Positions 1-9,067 of a stretch of 32,574 bases of DNA are shown here, in pieces. The notes beneath the pieces are model-generated. The model saw nothing but the letters and a program-made list of their open reading frames with translations, was not told the DNA's origin and ran no database searches. How positions within the stretch are numbered: position 1 is the first letter of the stretch; every line of letters starts with the position of its first letter. Both the position numbers and the translations under genes were made by a program. The stretch comes from Prochlorococcus sp. AG-686-P16 (lineage in GTDB: Bacteria > Cyanobacteriota > Cyanobacteriia > PCC-6307 > Cyanobiaceae), in assembly GCA_003208695.1 (NCBI GenBank), contig QCVY01000003.1, forward strand, positions 1 to 32,574, read 5' to 3'.

Positions 1-2033
1 AGAGTAATCATTTGGTTGCTAAAATTAGATGCAGCAGCAAAGGTTATTGCTTTGCTGTTAGAGAAAATAACGATGAAGATATTTATATAAAAGAGAATTT
101 ACTTAACTATGCCTGGAATGGAGATAAAGTTTTAGTAAGAATAATTAAAGAAGGTGTAAGAAGAAGATCACCAGAAGGAGTGGTGGATTGCATACTTGAA
201 AGAACAAATCAAATACTGCTGGCAAAAGTTGAAATAATTAAAGACGAAGTATACGGAATACCTATTGATGACAGAATCCTATCTAAAATAAAGCTTCCCA
301 AAAAAGATGAAAAATATAAATATATTATTGAAAATAAAAATATAGTAAAGATTGAAATTGACTTATTCCCAATTGGCCAACAAGAAGGTATTGGTCATGT
401 CATAAAGGAATTAAAATTAAATAATAACGAAAAGCTAGATACAGATTTCGTATTATCTAAAAGCAATATTTATAAAATTGATAACTTTCAAAATCCAAAG
501 CTTACTTTTGTCAATCAACATCAAAGATTAGATCTATCAACAAAAAATTCATATATGTTCAAAAATTGGAATGATGAAACTTCGCCAATACTACCAATTT
601 TTCAAATAGATAAAAATAAAAATAATACCTATAATCTTTGGTTACACACCAATACAATTGCAGAAAGATTAGATCTAAGCAATAAGAAATCTATACAAAT
701 GTTCTTTGATAGATTTGAGTCATTTCCCGTACTAGAAAAATGGCAAAACTACCTTAGTGATGAAATATGTAGTGCAGCAAAATTTAATACAAACGAAATA
801 AATGATGCTATTAGTTTGTGTATGGAAATTAATAGTGAAAATGAAATTATTAATTGGTCATTCCATTTAACCAAAGTGAAATGTTCCCTTTTAGTCGAAA
901 ATCAACATATAGATGCACTTCTATCAAGAAAGAGTAATGCTCGAATCACTTCAAGAATACTTAAACCAATTAAAGACTACATAGAAGATTTAGAGAAGAT
1001 AATAGAGATTTCAAAAGAATTTAGAAGAAGACAATTATTGAATGGGAAAATTGAATTACCTAAGTCAAATAATAATATTGAGTCTTTAAAAGAATTAACA
1101 GTTCACAACCCTGGTGACTTCTCAAAGGAATATTTTGAACCATTAAATAAAAATGACATCCAAACATATCTTTCTCCTTTGTTGTACGAGGGAAATTCAA
1201 TATGGTACAACCATTCAAAAAATTATGGTTTAAATAATGCATCATATATTTCTCAAAAATTAGATTATATAAATGTCGCTGAAATTATCAAAAATTCAGA
1301 ATTAATTGATAGTAAAATCCAACTTAATGAAAATGGGAGTCTATCATTTAAGGAATTAGTTCAATTATGCTGTGATGATAATAAAAAAAGAATTTTGCAT
1401 AAAATTTTAATTAATGTGGTTAAGGATAATGAAGTAACATTAATTTCTAAAGATCATGCTATAAATGAATCTGAAAAATTTATTTCACCTTGGACATTAC
1501 CATCGTATGATTTTACTAATTTAATTAATCAATATAATATTTATAATATGATAATTAATGGAAAAAGAAATAAAAATAGTGATGGAAGTCCTATAAATAT
1601 TATGGAAAAAGACTCTTGGAATAAGTTTAATTGGACTCTATATAATTCATCAACATTAAAAAATTTAGATTTAATATTTAATAAACTAATAATTGATAAA
1701 ATTAATGAATACAAGAATAAAGTTAGACAGTTTAAATCTAATATGATTAATATTAAACAAGTAAGAAAAGCAGAAAAATATATAGGAAATAAATATAGTG
1801 GGTTAATAATGACAGTTCAAAGTTATGGATTTTTCGTGGAGATCACAGAATTATATGTTGAAGGTTTAGTACATGTGAGTACATTAAGTAATGATTGGTA
1901 TGAATATAGATCTAGACAAAACTTATTAATTGGAAGAAAATCAAAAAAATCATACAAGATAGGTGACTTAATTGATATAAAAATTATTAAAGTTGATATT
2001 CTTAAATATCAAATAGATCTTGAATTAGTTTAG
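1..2033 (+). CDS. RNase II/R (RNB) family protein, 5'-partial, active site degenerate
   Basis: The frame is open to the window edge, so the 5' end is missing; the TTG at 12 is probably internal. The visible 673 residues show a cold-shock-like N-terminal domain (GDKVLVRI, then EGVVDCILER), an RNB-like middle and a C-terminal S1 domain (about residues 590-673, with SYGFFVEI and GLVHVS). Family members degrade RNA 3' to 5' using a cluster of aspartates in a D-x5-D-x-DD pattern placed just after RLDL. Here, after RLDL (near residue 173), the aligned stretch reads NWNDETSPILPIF, so most of these aspartates are gone. The later RRYxDLxxHR motif reads YDFTNLINQY. The fold is therefore recognisable but exonuclease activity is doubtful. 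Some cyanobacterial relatives are annotated Zam (acetazolamide resistance); I am not sure this is the same gene. The next gene follows after 61 bases. Confidence 0.8.
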   Translation, partial: SNHLVAKIRCSSKGYCFAVRENNDEDIYIKENLLNYAWNGDKVLVRIIKEGVRRRSPEGVVDCILERTNQILLAKVEIIKDEVYGIPIDDRILSKIKLPKKDEKYKYIIENKNIVKIEIDLFPIGQQEGIGHVIKELKLNNNEKLDTDFVLSKSNIYKIDNFQNPKLTFVNQHQRLDLSTKNSYMFKNWNDETSPILPIFQIDKNKNNTYNLWLHTNTIAERLDLSNKKSIQMFFDRFESFPVLEKWQNYLSDEICSAAKFNTNEINDAISLCMEINSENEIINWSFHLTKVKCSLLVENQHIDALLSRKSNARITSRILKPIKDYIEDLEKIIEISKEFRRRQLLNGKIELPKSNNNIESLKELTVHNPGDFSKEYFEPLNKNDIQTYLSPLLYEGNSIWYNHSKNYGLNNASYISQKLDYINVAEIIKNSELIDSKIQLNENGSLSFKELVQLCCDDNKKRILHKILINVVKDNEVTLISKDHAINESEKFISPWTLPSYDFTNLINQYNIYNMIINGKRNKNSDGSPINIMEKDSWNKFNWTLYNSSTLKNLDLIFNKLIIDKINEYKNKVRQFKSNMINIKQVRKAEKYIGNKYSGLIMTVQSYGFFVEITELYVEGLVHVSTLSNDWYEYRSRQNLLIGRKSKKSYKIGDLIDIKIIKVDILKYQIDLELV

Positions 2034-2094
2034 GGAACAAAATCTATTAGTTTTCAAAATTTTATTTAAATATCAAAAATAATTATTTATTAAG

Positions 2095-2550
2095 ATGAAT
2101 AAAAAAAAGTATTTATTTGTATTTATTTCTTTAATATTAAGTATTCAAATTTTATTGTTAGTAAATAACAGACAAAAAACCTCTTTTCGATATTTTATTT
2201 GGACTATTCAAGAAGTAAGTATAGGTAGATTAATTTTTATTTCCTTTGTTTCAGGTTTATTTATGAGTTCTCTGTTCAACAATACAAAAATGAATAACAT
2301 AATATCTAAACCTATATTTTCAGATGATACCAAAACAATTGATGATAATGATTATTCAGTAAAAAGAGAAGATAATGATGAACATCTTGATATATCTCCT
2401 GAGAGAGATTTACGAGATCCTCAACCCACGATATCTGTTAATTACCGTGTTATTAAAAATAATGGGGAGAATGAATTTAAAGATAGAAACCAGACAATAG
2501 ATACTGCCCAATACGATGATGATTGGAACAATAATGATTCAGAATGGTGA
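2095..2550 (+). CDS. Small membrane protein, LapA/DUF1049-like N-terminus
   Basis: This 151-residue protein has two hydrophobic segments at about residues 5-23 and 43-62. Between them is a short NNRQKTSFRYFIWTI stretch that resembles the LapA/DUF1049 pattern of two helices around a polar turn ending in a W-rich strand. The C-terminal 85 residues are polar, acidic and rich in Asp, Asn and Glu, with no domain I recognise, and look disordered. It lies on the same strand between the RNB-family gene and a DUF2996 gene, with 61 and 78 bases on either side. The LapA link is a pattern resemblance only; function is unknown. Confidence 0.7.
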   Translation: MNKKKYLFVFISLILSIQILLLVNNRQKTSFRYFIWTIQEVSIGRLIFISFVSGLFMSSLFNNTKMNNIISKPIFSDDTKTIDDNDYSVKREDNDEHLDISPERDLRDPQPTISVNYRVIKNNGENEFKDRNQTIDTAQYDDDWNNNDSEW

Positions 2551-2628
2551 AAATATAGTTAATTTTAAATATTGATTAAAACAGGTAAAATTATATTTAT
2601 AATTATATTTCATATTTAATTTTTCGTT

Positions 2629-3231
2629 ATGGAAGAAAATGTAGATTCTATAAAAGAAAGCGATAGTGGCGAAGATGGACCGTTAAAAAAGAATCAAATT
2701 GATCATGATAGCTCAAAAGAACCATCATCCTCAATTAATAAAAATCAACAAGTTTCTAATAAAGAAGAAATTGATAATAAAACCTTAAAAAATATGGTTA
2801 AAGATCCTAATAAACAAAAAGTTGGAGACGAAAATTTAAATCCCTTAAAAATAAAACCAAAAAAGGAACTTCCTATCGAAAAAAAACCTTTTAATGAATT
2901 TATTAATGATCATTTATTACCATCCATAATTCATGAATTTAGAGTAAGAGGATTTGAAGTAGCAGATATTAATTTTAAAAACACATCAAGACCAATTGCT
3001 GGTGATAAATGTTGGGTTATTTTTTGCGACATAAAAGACATTTGCAACTTTTGGCTGTCATTTGAAAAAGAGGATATAAGCTCATTAAAAAGTATTTCAT
3101 TATGCAAATCTGATCAAAAACCAAGTGTAATTGAATCATTTTTAATAGATGAAAAAAGAATAACTCTCAAATTAATAATTTCTAGAATTCTACAAAGATT
3201 GAATGGACAAAAGTTAATTGGCATAAATTAA
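2629..3231 (+). CDS. DUF2996 family protein
   Basis: The 200-residue protein has a low-complexity, Lys/Asp/Ser/Asn-rich N-terminal half (about residues 1-85) that looks disordered. Its C-terminal domain (about 88-200) matches what I know of the cyanobacterial DUF2996 family: FINDHLLPSI, then GDKCWVIF, NFWLSFEKEDI, and the strongly conserved ending SFLIDEKRITL...ILQRLNGQK. No signal peptide or membrane helix is visible, so it is probably soluble. The family has no established function that I know of. It is 82 bases upstream of acsF on the same strand, which may be coincidence or may place it in chlorophyll or thylakoid biology (inference). Confidence 0.8.
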   Translation: MEENVDSIKESDSGEDGPLKKNQIDHDSSKEPSSSINKNQQVSNKEEIDNKTLKNMVKDPNKQKVGDENLNPLKIKPKKELPIEKKPFNEFINDHLLPSIIHEFRVRGFEVADINFKNTSRPIAGDKCWVIFCDIKDICNFWLSFEKEDISSLKSISLCKSDQKPSVIESFLIDEKRITLKLIISRILQRLNGQKLIGIN

Positions 3232-3313
3232 AAAATGAAAGAATAACACCTAGTTAACTTTTTACTCAAAAATACAATAAATAGTAAATAATAGTAGTAA
3301 CGAATAAGAGAAA

Positions 3314-4486
3314 ATGGCACAACAAACTATTGAATCAAATAATAAAAAATCTGTTAATAGAGGTAAAGATATCGCTAAGGATACGATATTAACTCCAAAT
3401 TTTTATACGACTGATTTTGAAGCTATGGAAAAAATGGATTTATCCATTAACGAAGAAGAATTAGAGGCGATATGTGAAGAATTTAGAAAAGATTATAATA
3501 GACATCACTTTGTAAGAAATAAAGAATTTGAGGGGGCGGCAGATAAATTAGATGAGGAAACAAGAGAACTTTTTGTAGATTTTCTTGAAGGAAGTTGTAC
3601 TTCAGAATTTTCAGGGTTCCTCTTATATAAAGAATTAAGTAAGAGAATAAAAGATAAAAATCCACTTCTTGCTGAATGTTTTGCTCATATGGCTAGGGAT
3701 GAAGCAAGGCATGCAGGTTTTTTGAATAAGTCAATGAACGACTTCGGATTACAGTTAGATTTAGGATTTCTAACAGCCAACAAAGATTATACTTATTTTG
3801 CTCCAAGAGCAATTTTTTATGCCACTTATATTTCTGAAAAAATAGGATATTGGAGATATATTGCAATTTACAAGCACCTTGAAAAAAATCCTAGTGGTAA
3901 AATTTTTCCACTTTTCAATTTCTTTGAAAATTGGTGTCAAGATGAAAATAGACATGGTGACTTCTTTGATGCATTAATGAGAGCACAACCTCGAACAGTT
4001 AAAAGTTTAAGCCATAAATTTGAGATCTTTGGTTATACATTGAGACATCCAATTTTTGATTATTATCATAGATTTAGATATTTCTTAAATAATCATCCTG
4101 TAGTTTCTAAGTTATGGTCTAGATTTTTTCTACTAGCAGTTTTTGCAACTATGTACATAAGAGATCTTGGCACCAAAAGAGATTTTTATGGAGCACTAGG
4201 TTTAAATGCAAGAGAATACGACCAATTTGTTATTAACAAAACAAATGAAACCTCTGCCAAAGTATTTCCTGTTGTCTTAAATGTATATGATGAATCTTTT
4301 TACAAAAGATTAGACAAAATAGTTGAAAATGGTACTCGCTTATCAGAGATAGATAAAAAGGATAATTCAAATGTAATTAAAGTATTATCTAAATTACCCA
4401 TCTTTATTTCAAACGGTTATCAACTGATAAGACTATACTTATTAAAACCTCTTGAAAGTAACGATTTCCAACCATCAATTAGATAA
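3314..4486 (+). CDS. acsF: Mg-protoporphyrin IX monomethyl ester oxidative cyclase (AcsF/ChlE)
   Basis: This 390-residue protein is the diiron subunit of the oxygen-dependent cyclase that forms the fifth (E) ring of chlorophyll, giving divinyl protochlorophyllide. Two ExxH-type iron-binding motifs are plain: DEARHAGF at residue 129 and DENRHGDFF at residue 210. Further iron ligands are expected near FLEGSCTSEFSGF. The length is normal for the family and the ATG start fits the usual N-terminus ending in LTPNFYTTDF. It acts at the thylakoid membrane, together with Ycf54 in cyanobacteria; that partner is not in this window. tldD follows after 37 bases on the same strand. A TACAAT element lies 36 bases upstream of the start (3273-3278), a possible -10 box, but no good -35 box is visible. 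Confidence 0.97.
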   Translation: MAQQTIESNNKKSVNRGKDIAKDTILTPNFYTTDFEAMEKMDLSINEEELEAICEEFRKDYNRHHFVRNKEFEGAADKLDEETRELFVDFLEGSCTSEFSGFLLYKELSKRIKDKNPLLAECFAHMARDEARHAGFLNKSMNDFGLQLDLGFLTANKDYTYFAPRAIFYATYISEKIGYWRYIAIYKHLEKNPSGKIFPLFNFFENWCQDENRHGDFFDALMRAQPRTVKSLSHKFEIFGYTLRHPIFDYYHRFRYFLNNHPVVSKLWSRFFLLAVFATMYIRDLGTKRDFYGALGLNAREYDQFVINKTNETSAKVFPVVLNVYDESFYKRLDKIVENGTRLSEIDKKDNSNVIKVLSKLPIFISNGYQLIRLYLLKPLESNDFQPSIR

Positions 4487-4523
4487 TCTGACCTTCACCA
4501 AGAAATAAATCTATAAGTCTCAA

Positions 4524-5948
4524 ATGGTATCTGCGAGTATTAAATCTACCGAAATAAGATTTGGGGAATGTAATAAAAAACTTCTAGAAGAAGTTATATT
4601 CTATGGCATATCTCTTGGTGCAGATTTTGTAGAATTATTTATTGAAAATTCAGATAATTCAAGTGTTCTTGCTGAAGAAGATTTCATTACGAGTGTAAGT
4701 CCATCATTTGGTAAAGGTGCTGGGATAAGAATATTTAAAGATAAGAGAGATGGCTTTGTGAGCACTAATGACTTATCAAAACATGGATTAATGAGATCTA
4801 TTTCTCAAGCAATTGAAATGTTAGATATCTCTAAAAATAATAATAATTCAAATTTTAATGGACTTGATAAAATCAAAGATTATAGTAAGTCCAAGATGGA
4901 TTGGCTTAATGAAGTGCCCACAATAAATGAAGTAAGCGAAAAATTATTGCTTAGCACAAAGTCATTAAAAAAGGACAAAAAAGTAGTTGTTAGGAAAGGT
5001 AGTTATGCAAGAAATTGGCAGGAAGTAATAATAGCTTCAAGTGATGGAACTTACGCAACTGATATTAGACTGCATCAAACGGTAGGTCTTAACATAATTG
5101 CTAATGACGCTCAATATAGATCGAACGGGAGTAGAAGATTTGGATCGCATGGAATTCCTAATGAATTTAGATTATGGGATCATGAAAAAGCTGCAAATGA
5201 AGTTTATGAAACTTCAATGAATATGTTGTACGCAGACTATGTTCAAGCTGGACAAATGCCAGTTGTATTGGCAAATAAATTTGGTGGCGTTATATTTCAT
5301 GAAGCTTGTGGACACTTACTTGAAACAACTCAAATTGAACGTGGTACAACTCCATTCAGTGATAAGTTGAATGAAAAAATAGCCCACGAATCTGTAACGG
5401 CGATTGATGAGGGACTTTCTGAAGGGTCCTTCGGATCATTATCTATTGATGATGAAGGAATGGAACCAGAAAAATCAATACTTATTAAAGATGGAATATT
5501 AAAAAAATTTCTTTCCGATAGAGCAGGTGAATTAAGGACTGGACACAAAAGAACCGGTAGTGGTAGACGGCAAAATTATTCATTCGCTGCTGCATCAAGA
5601 ATGAGAAACACTTATATAGCTAAAGGTGAATTCACTAAAGAAGAATTAATAAATAGTATTAGCGATGGGCTTTACTGTAAGTCTATGGGTGGTGGAAGTG
5701 TAGGAGCGACAGGCCAATTTAATTTCGCTGTTGAGGAAGGTTATTTAATAAAGAATGGAAAATTAACTAAACCAGTAAAAGGAGCAACATTGATAGGTGA
5801 CGCTAAAGAAGTTATGCCAAAAATATCTATGTGTGGGAATGATTTAGAGTTGGCTCCTGGTTTTTGTGGCTCAGTCAGCGGCAGCGTCAATGTAACTGTT
5901 GGTCAGCCACATATTAAAGTTGATTCCATAACTGTAGGGGGTAGATAA
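4524..5948 (+). CDS. tldD: TldD metalloprotease subunit
   Basis: TldD is the zinc-protease half of the TldD/TldE heterodimer, which threads unfolded peptides into an internal chamber and cleaves them. It is known for microcin B17 maturation and CcdA degradation in E. coli. The 474-residue protein carries the HExxxH metal-binding motif as HEACGH (H259, E260, H264). It also has the glycine-rich C-terminal part typical of the family, including GSSGxxx-like MGGGSVGATGQF and a terminal SGSVNVTVGQP. The length is normal. The partner gene pmbA/tldE starts two bases after this stop, so the two are very probably co-translated. No peptide precursor or toxin-antitoxin substrate is encoded next to it. 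A housekeeping role in peptide turnover is inferred. Confidence 0.95.
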   Translation: MVSASIKSTEIRFGECNKKLLEEVIFYGISLGADFVELFIENSDNSSVLAEEDFITSVSPSFGKGAGIRIFKDKRDGFVSTNDLSKHGLMRSISQAIEMLDISKNNNNSNFNGLDKIKDYSKSKMDWLNEVPTINEVSEKLLLSTKSLKKDKKVVVRKGSYARNWQEVIIASSDGTYATDIRLHQTVGLNIIANDAQYRSNGSRRFGSHGIPNEFRLWDHEKAANEVYETSMNMLYADYVQAGQMPVVLANKFGGVIFHEACGHLLETTQIERGTTPFSDKLNEKIAHESVTAIDEGLSEGSFGSLSIDDEGMEPEKSILIKDGILKKFLSDRAGELRTGHKRTGSGRRQNYSFAAASRMRNTYIAKGEFTKEELINSISDGLYCKSMGGGSVGATGQFNFAVEEGYLIKNGKLTKPVKGATLIGDAKEVMPKISMCGNDLELAPGFCGSVSGSVNVTVGQPHIKVDSITVGGR

Positions 5949-5950
5949 AA

Positions 5951-7303
5951 ATGAATGCAACCGAAATAACAACTCAAATAACGACTGCTGCAAATATATT
6001 AAATATTGATAAATGGGATTACGGAGCTAGTTTTTCTAATGATTATTCTGTTCAAGTTGATAGAGGATCAGCGAAACAGCTAAAAGCGTCTCAAAAACAG
6101 GTCATAACTTTAAGAGTATGGAATAAAGAAAACTTAGTTGGTATAACTACAACAAGTGATCTAAGTAAAACTGGCATTAAAAAGGCTTTAAAACAAGCAA
6201 ATATAGCTTCAGAATTTGGGAACAAAAATGAATTTACTGATTTTTCTCCCTTGGCCAAAGATCCTATACAAGTGAAAGAAATTGATAAAAGAAATCCATT
6301 AGGAATTAAAAAGCTACTAAAAATTCTAAGAGAGGCTGAATCGAAGTTAATCGAAAGTCATGAGGCTATCAAATCTATTCCTTACAACGGATTGTCAGAA
6401 AGTTTTTACGAAAGAATTTATGCTAATAGTGATGGGGCATTTCGAAATTATAGTAAAAGTCAAGCTGCTATATATTTATATGCCAGAGCAGAGGAAAAAG
6501 ATAAAAAACCTCGCAGTTCAGGTTCAGTTAAACTGGGATACGGAGTTGAGGACATTGATATTGAATCCTGTATCAAAGAAGCTGCAAAGAAAACAATTGC
6601 ACACTTAGATTACTCATCAATAAAAACAGGTAAGTATTTAGTTTGTCTATCACCTGAAGCATTTCTCACGTTGATGAATGCCTTTAGTTCAATTTTCAAT
6701 GCAAGAAGTATTATAGATGGTGTTAGTCTCTCAGATAAAAACTCGATTGGTGACTTGATTTCTATTCCAGCATTGAATATATACGATGATGGGCTTAATG
6801 AGAAAAATATATCTTCTGCACCATTCGATGGTGAAGGGACTCCGACAAAAAAACTAAGCTTAATTAATAAAGGTAAATTAGAAAACTTTCTACATTCGGA
6901 ATCAACTGCAAAAATTTTTAATACCATACCTACAGGTCATGCGGGACTTGGTTCAAAAGTGTCAGTGTCTCCAGATTGGTTAGTAATTGAGAAATCAAAT
7001 GAATGTTCGGACATAAATATGGCATTGGAGCACAAAAACTATCAAGGAAATTTTGTATATATTGAAGAATTAAACGCGATTCATGCAGGAGTTAGAGCCA
7101 GTCAAGGGTCTTTTTCTCTTCCTTTTGAGGGATGGCTTTATAATAATGGAAAAAAAAGTTCCATTGAATCAGCAACTGTAGCAGGAGATATAAAATATCT
7201 GTTAAAAAATATAATAAATATCGAAAATGAAGAAGAATTAACTACCAGTGGAATTTCTCCACATGTATGGATTAATGAATTATCTATTACTGGTGACGAG
7301 TGA
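5951..7303 (+). CDS. pmbA: PmbA/TldE subunit of the TldD/TldE protease
   Basis: This 450-residue protein belongs to the same family as the gene before it but has no HExxxH motif, as expected for the non-metal TldE/PmbA subunit. Family features include the early SVQVDRGSAKQLKASQ strand, the central FDGEGTPTKK motif (near residue 295), and the C-terminal GVRASQGSFSLPFEGWLYNNG region. The ATG is two bases after the tldD stop, and the 3' end overlaps fmt in a GTGA junction (7300-7303). tldD, pmbA and fmt thus look like one transcript with translational coupling. There is no sign of truncation. Confidence 0.94.
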   Translation: MNATEITTQITTAANILNIDKWDYGASFSNDYSVQVDRGSAKQLKASQKQVITLRVWNKENLVGITTTSDLSKTGIKKALKQANIASEFGNKNEFTDFSPLAKDPIQVKEIDKRNPLGIKKLLKILREAESKLIESHEAIKSIPYNGLSESFYERIYANSDGAFRNYSKSQAAIYLYARAEEKDKKPRSSGSVKLGYGVEDIDIESCIKEAAKKTIAHLDYSSIKTGKYLVCLSPEAFLTLMNAFSSIFNARSIIDGVSLSDKNSIGDLISIPALNIYDDGLNEKNISSAPFDGEGTPTKKLSLINKGKLENFLHSESTAKIFNTIPTGHAGLGSKVSVSPDWLVIEKSNECSDINMALEHKNYQGNFVYIEELNAIHAGVRASQGSFSLPFEGWLYNNGKKSSIESATVAGDIKYLLKNIINIENEEELTTSGISPHVWINELSITGDE

Positions 7304-8286
7304 GAATTATATTTTGGGGTACTCCTGAATATTCAGTTAAAAGTCTTGAAGTATTAAGAAAATCTGATCATGATATTGTAGCCGTAATAACCCAGCCAGA
7401 TAAAAAAAGATCTAGAGGTAATAAATTAAAAGCATCCCCAGTAAAGGAATATGCCATAAAGGAAAATATTCCAGTTTTTACACCGGAAACAATAAAAGAT
7501 AATATTCAATTTATAAGTAGACTTAATGAATTATCTTGTGATCTGTTTATTGTTATTGCCTATGGAAAGATATTACCCAAAGCAATATTAGATATTCCTA
7601 AATACAAATCCTGGAATGCACATGCATCACTACTTCCAAGATGGAGGGGTGCTGCACCCATTCAATGGTCAATATTAGAGGGAGATAAATTCACTGGTGT
7701 CGGAATAATGAAAATGGAAGAAGGATTAGATACCGGAGACGTATTAGTTGAAAAACAAATTAAAATTGAGGGTAAGGATAATCTTAAAACTTTATCAAAA
7801 AGCTTAAGTGATTTATCATCAGAGTTATTTTTGAGAGCAATATCATATATAGAACAAAATAAAAATAGAGATATTAATCTTTTACTTAAAAAACAAACAG
7901 ATTTTCAACGAGAATTAAAATATGCAAGAATGATTAACAAATTAGATTACATAATAAATTGGGAAAAAACTTCAACTGATATTTATAGAAAAATAAATGC
8001 ATTATATCCTAGAGCTAATACAACATATAAGAGTAAAAACCTCAAAATAATAAAAATTAAAATCTTAACAACTGATGAGATACAAAATAAAAATTATAAA
8101 CTTTTAAGTAATATTATAAAACCCGGATTCATTATTGGACTTATAGAAAAAGAAGGAATTATTATAACAACTAAAACTAATCCAATTATTCTATTAGAAG
8201 CAAAACTAGAAGGTAAAAACGTATCTAGTCAAAATCAATTGATACAACAATTAAATCCTGTAATTGGAGAAAAATTTTCTGACTAG
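7300..8286 (+). CDS. fmt: Methionyl-tRNA formyltransferase
   Basis: Fmt transfers the formyl group of 10-formyl-tetrahydrofolate to Met-tRNA-fMet so that it can start translation. The N-terminal formyltransferase domain is clear: IIFWGTPEYSVKSL at the start, then NAHASLLPRWRGAAPIQW (active-site Asn-His and the SLLPxxRGAAPI signature) and MEEGLDTGDVL with the catalytic Asp. A smaller C-terminal domain runs from about residue 205 and is rather divergent and Lys/Ile-rich. The start is GTG at 7300, overlapping the pmbA stop. The initiator tRNA-Met it acts on is encoded at 31112-31188. The stop codon shares a CTAG with the stop of the converging terC. Confidence 0.95.
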   Translation: MRIIFWGTPEYSVKSLEVLRKSDHDIVAVITQPDKKRSRGNKLKASPVKEYAIKENIPVFTPETIKDNIQFISRLNELSCDLFIVIAYGKILPKAILDIPKYKSWNAHASLLPRWRGAAPIQWSILEGDKFTGVGIMKMEEGLDTGDVLVEKQIKIEGKDNLKTLSKSLSDLSSELFLRAISYIEQNKNRDINLLLKKQTDFQRELKYARMINKLDYIINWEKTSTDIYRKINALYPRANTTYKSKNLKIIKIKILTTDEIQNKNYKLLSNIIKPGFIIGLIEKEGIIITTKTNPIILLEAKLEGKNVSSQNQLIQQLNPVIGEKFSD

Positions 8287-8993
8287 GTTATTTGATTCCT
8301 TTTGGACAAACCCCAAATAAAAGAAATTAATATCAAAATATAAAAATAATAATCTGGAAGAATTGTTTCAGTAATTAATGTATTTAGAAGAAGCTTTATT
8401 CCAACAATCAGTATCGCTATATAACCAGCAGTTTCTAACCTTGAAAATTGCTCTAAAAGTCTAAGAAATATACCTGAAGTAAATCGCAATGCTAATACAC
8501 CTATAACTGCACCAAAAATAATAAGAATATATTGATCACTTATAGCAACAGCTGTTGTAATGCTGTCAATTGAAAATGCAAAATCAGTCAAGGAAAGCAA
8601 AGCAACGATTTTAAGAAATTTAAAATTATTATTTTTATTGTCATTGCCTGAATCTTGAATATCAGATTCACTGCTTAAAAATACATTTGAAATAAATAAA
8701 TAAATAAGGTATAAACCTGCAAAAATTCGAATTATTATAAATTTCAGAAGGATATTAGATAAAAGAATAAGAAATATTCTGAATAATAAAGAAATAGTTA
8801 TGCCAATATTTAAAGCTTTAGATCTTAATAAAGGACTATCAAGTGATTTAGTAAGTGATGCCAAAGCAATAGCGTTATCAGCTGATAGCAGAAGTTCTAA
8901 AACAATCAATATCGGTAAAAGTGTAAGAATTTCTGACCAACTATCAACCTGATCAAGCGTTGGTATAAAGGAATTTATTGCAGCAGAATCCAT
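8283..8993 (-). CDS. TerC family integral membrane protein
   Basis: This 236-residue membrane protein belongs to the TerC family, inner-membrane proteins linked to metal (especially Mn) export. In plants and cyanobacteria relatives are linked to thylakoid membrane biogenesis. The two acidic family motifs are present inside helices: LLSADNAIALASL near residue 38 and LTDFAFSIDSITTA near residue 135. About seven hydrophobic segments are seen, with a polar loop (SSESDIQDSGNDNKNNN) in the middle. It stands alone on this strand between fmt, which converges on it, and mfd, which diverges from it. The substrate is not known from sequence; Mn or Ca would fit the family. Confidence 0.9.
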   Translation of the reverse strand: MDSAAINSFIPTLDQVDSWSEILTLLPILIVLELLLSADNAIALASLTKSLDSPLLRSKALNIGITISLLFRIFLILLSNILLKFIIIRIFAGLYLIYLFISNVFLSSESDIQDSGNDNKNNNFKFLKIVALLSLTDFAFSIDSITTAVAISDQYILIIFGAVIGVLALRFTSGIFLRLLEQFSRLETAGYIAILIVGIKLLLNTLITETILPDYYFYILILISFIWGLSKRNQIT

Positions 8994-9017
8994 TAATTAT
9001 AATTCACAATCTTTGTA

Positions 9018-9037
9018 AAATATAATATAATATAACC
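9018..9037. promoter_or_regulatory. Divergent AT-rich promoter region between terC and mfd
   Basis: The 74-base gap between the terC and mfd starts contains overlapping TATAAT/TATAAC hexamers (for example 9021-9026 and 9031-9036). Read on the other strand they give ATTATATTATA, so they could serve as -10 elements in both directions. No convincing -35 box is visible, which is common in these genomes. The site is a candidate only. Confidence 0.4.
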
Positions 9038-9067
9038 TTAAGTAGTAATCAAGTTAATTAAATATAA

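Noticed and set aside
6360..6608. 82-codon ORF inside pmbA
   Set aside because: It is an out-of-frame shadow of a well-supported gene, with no recognisable domain.
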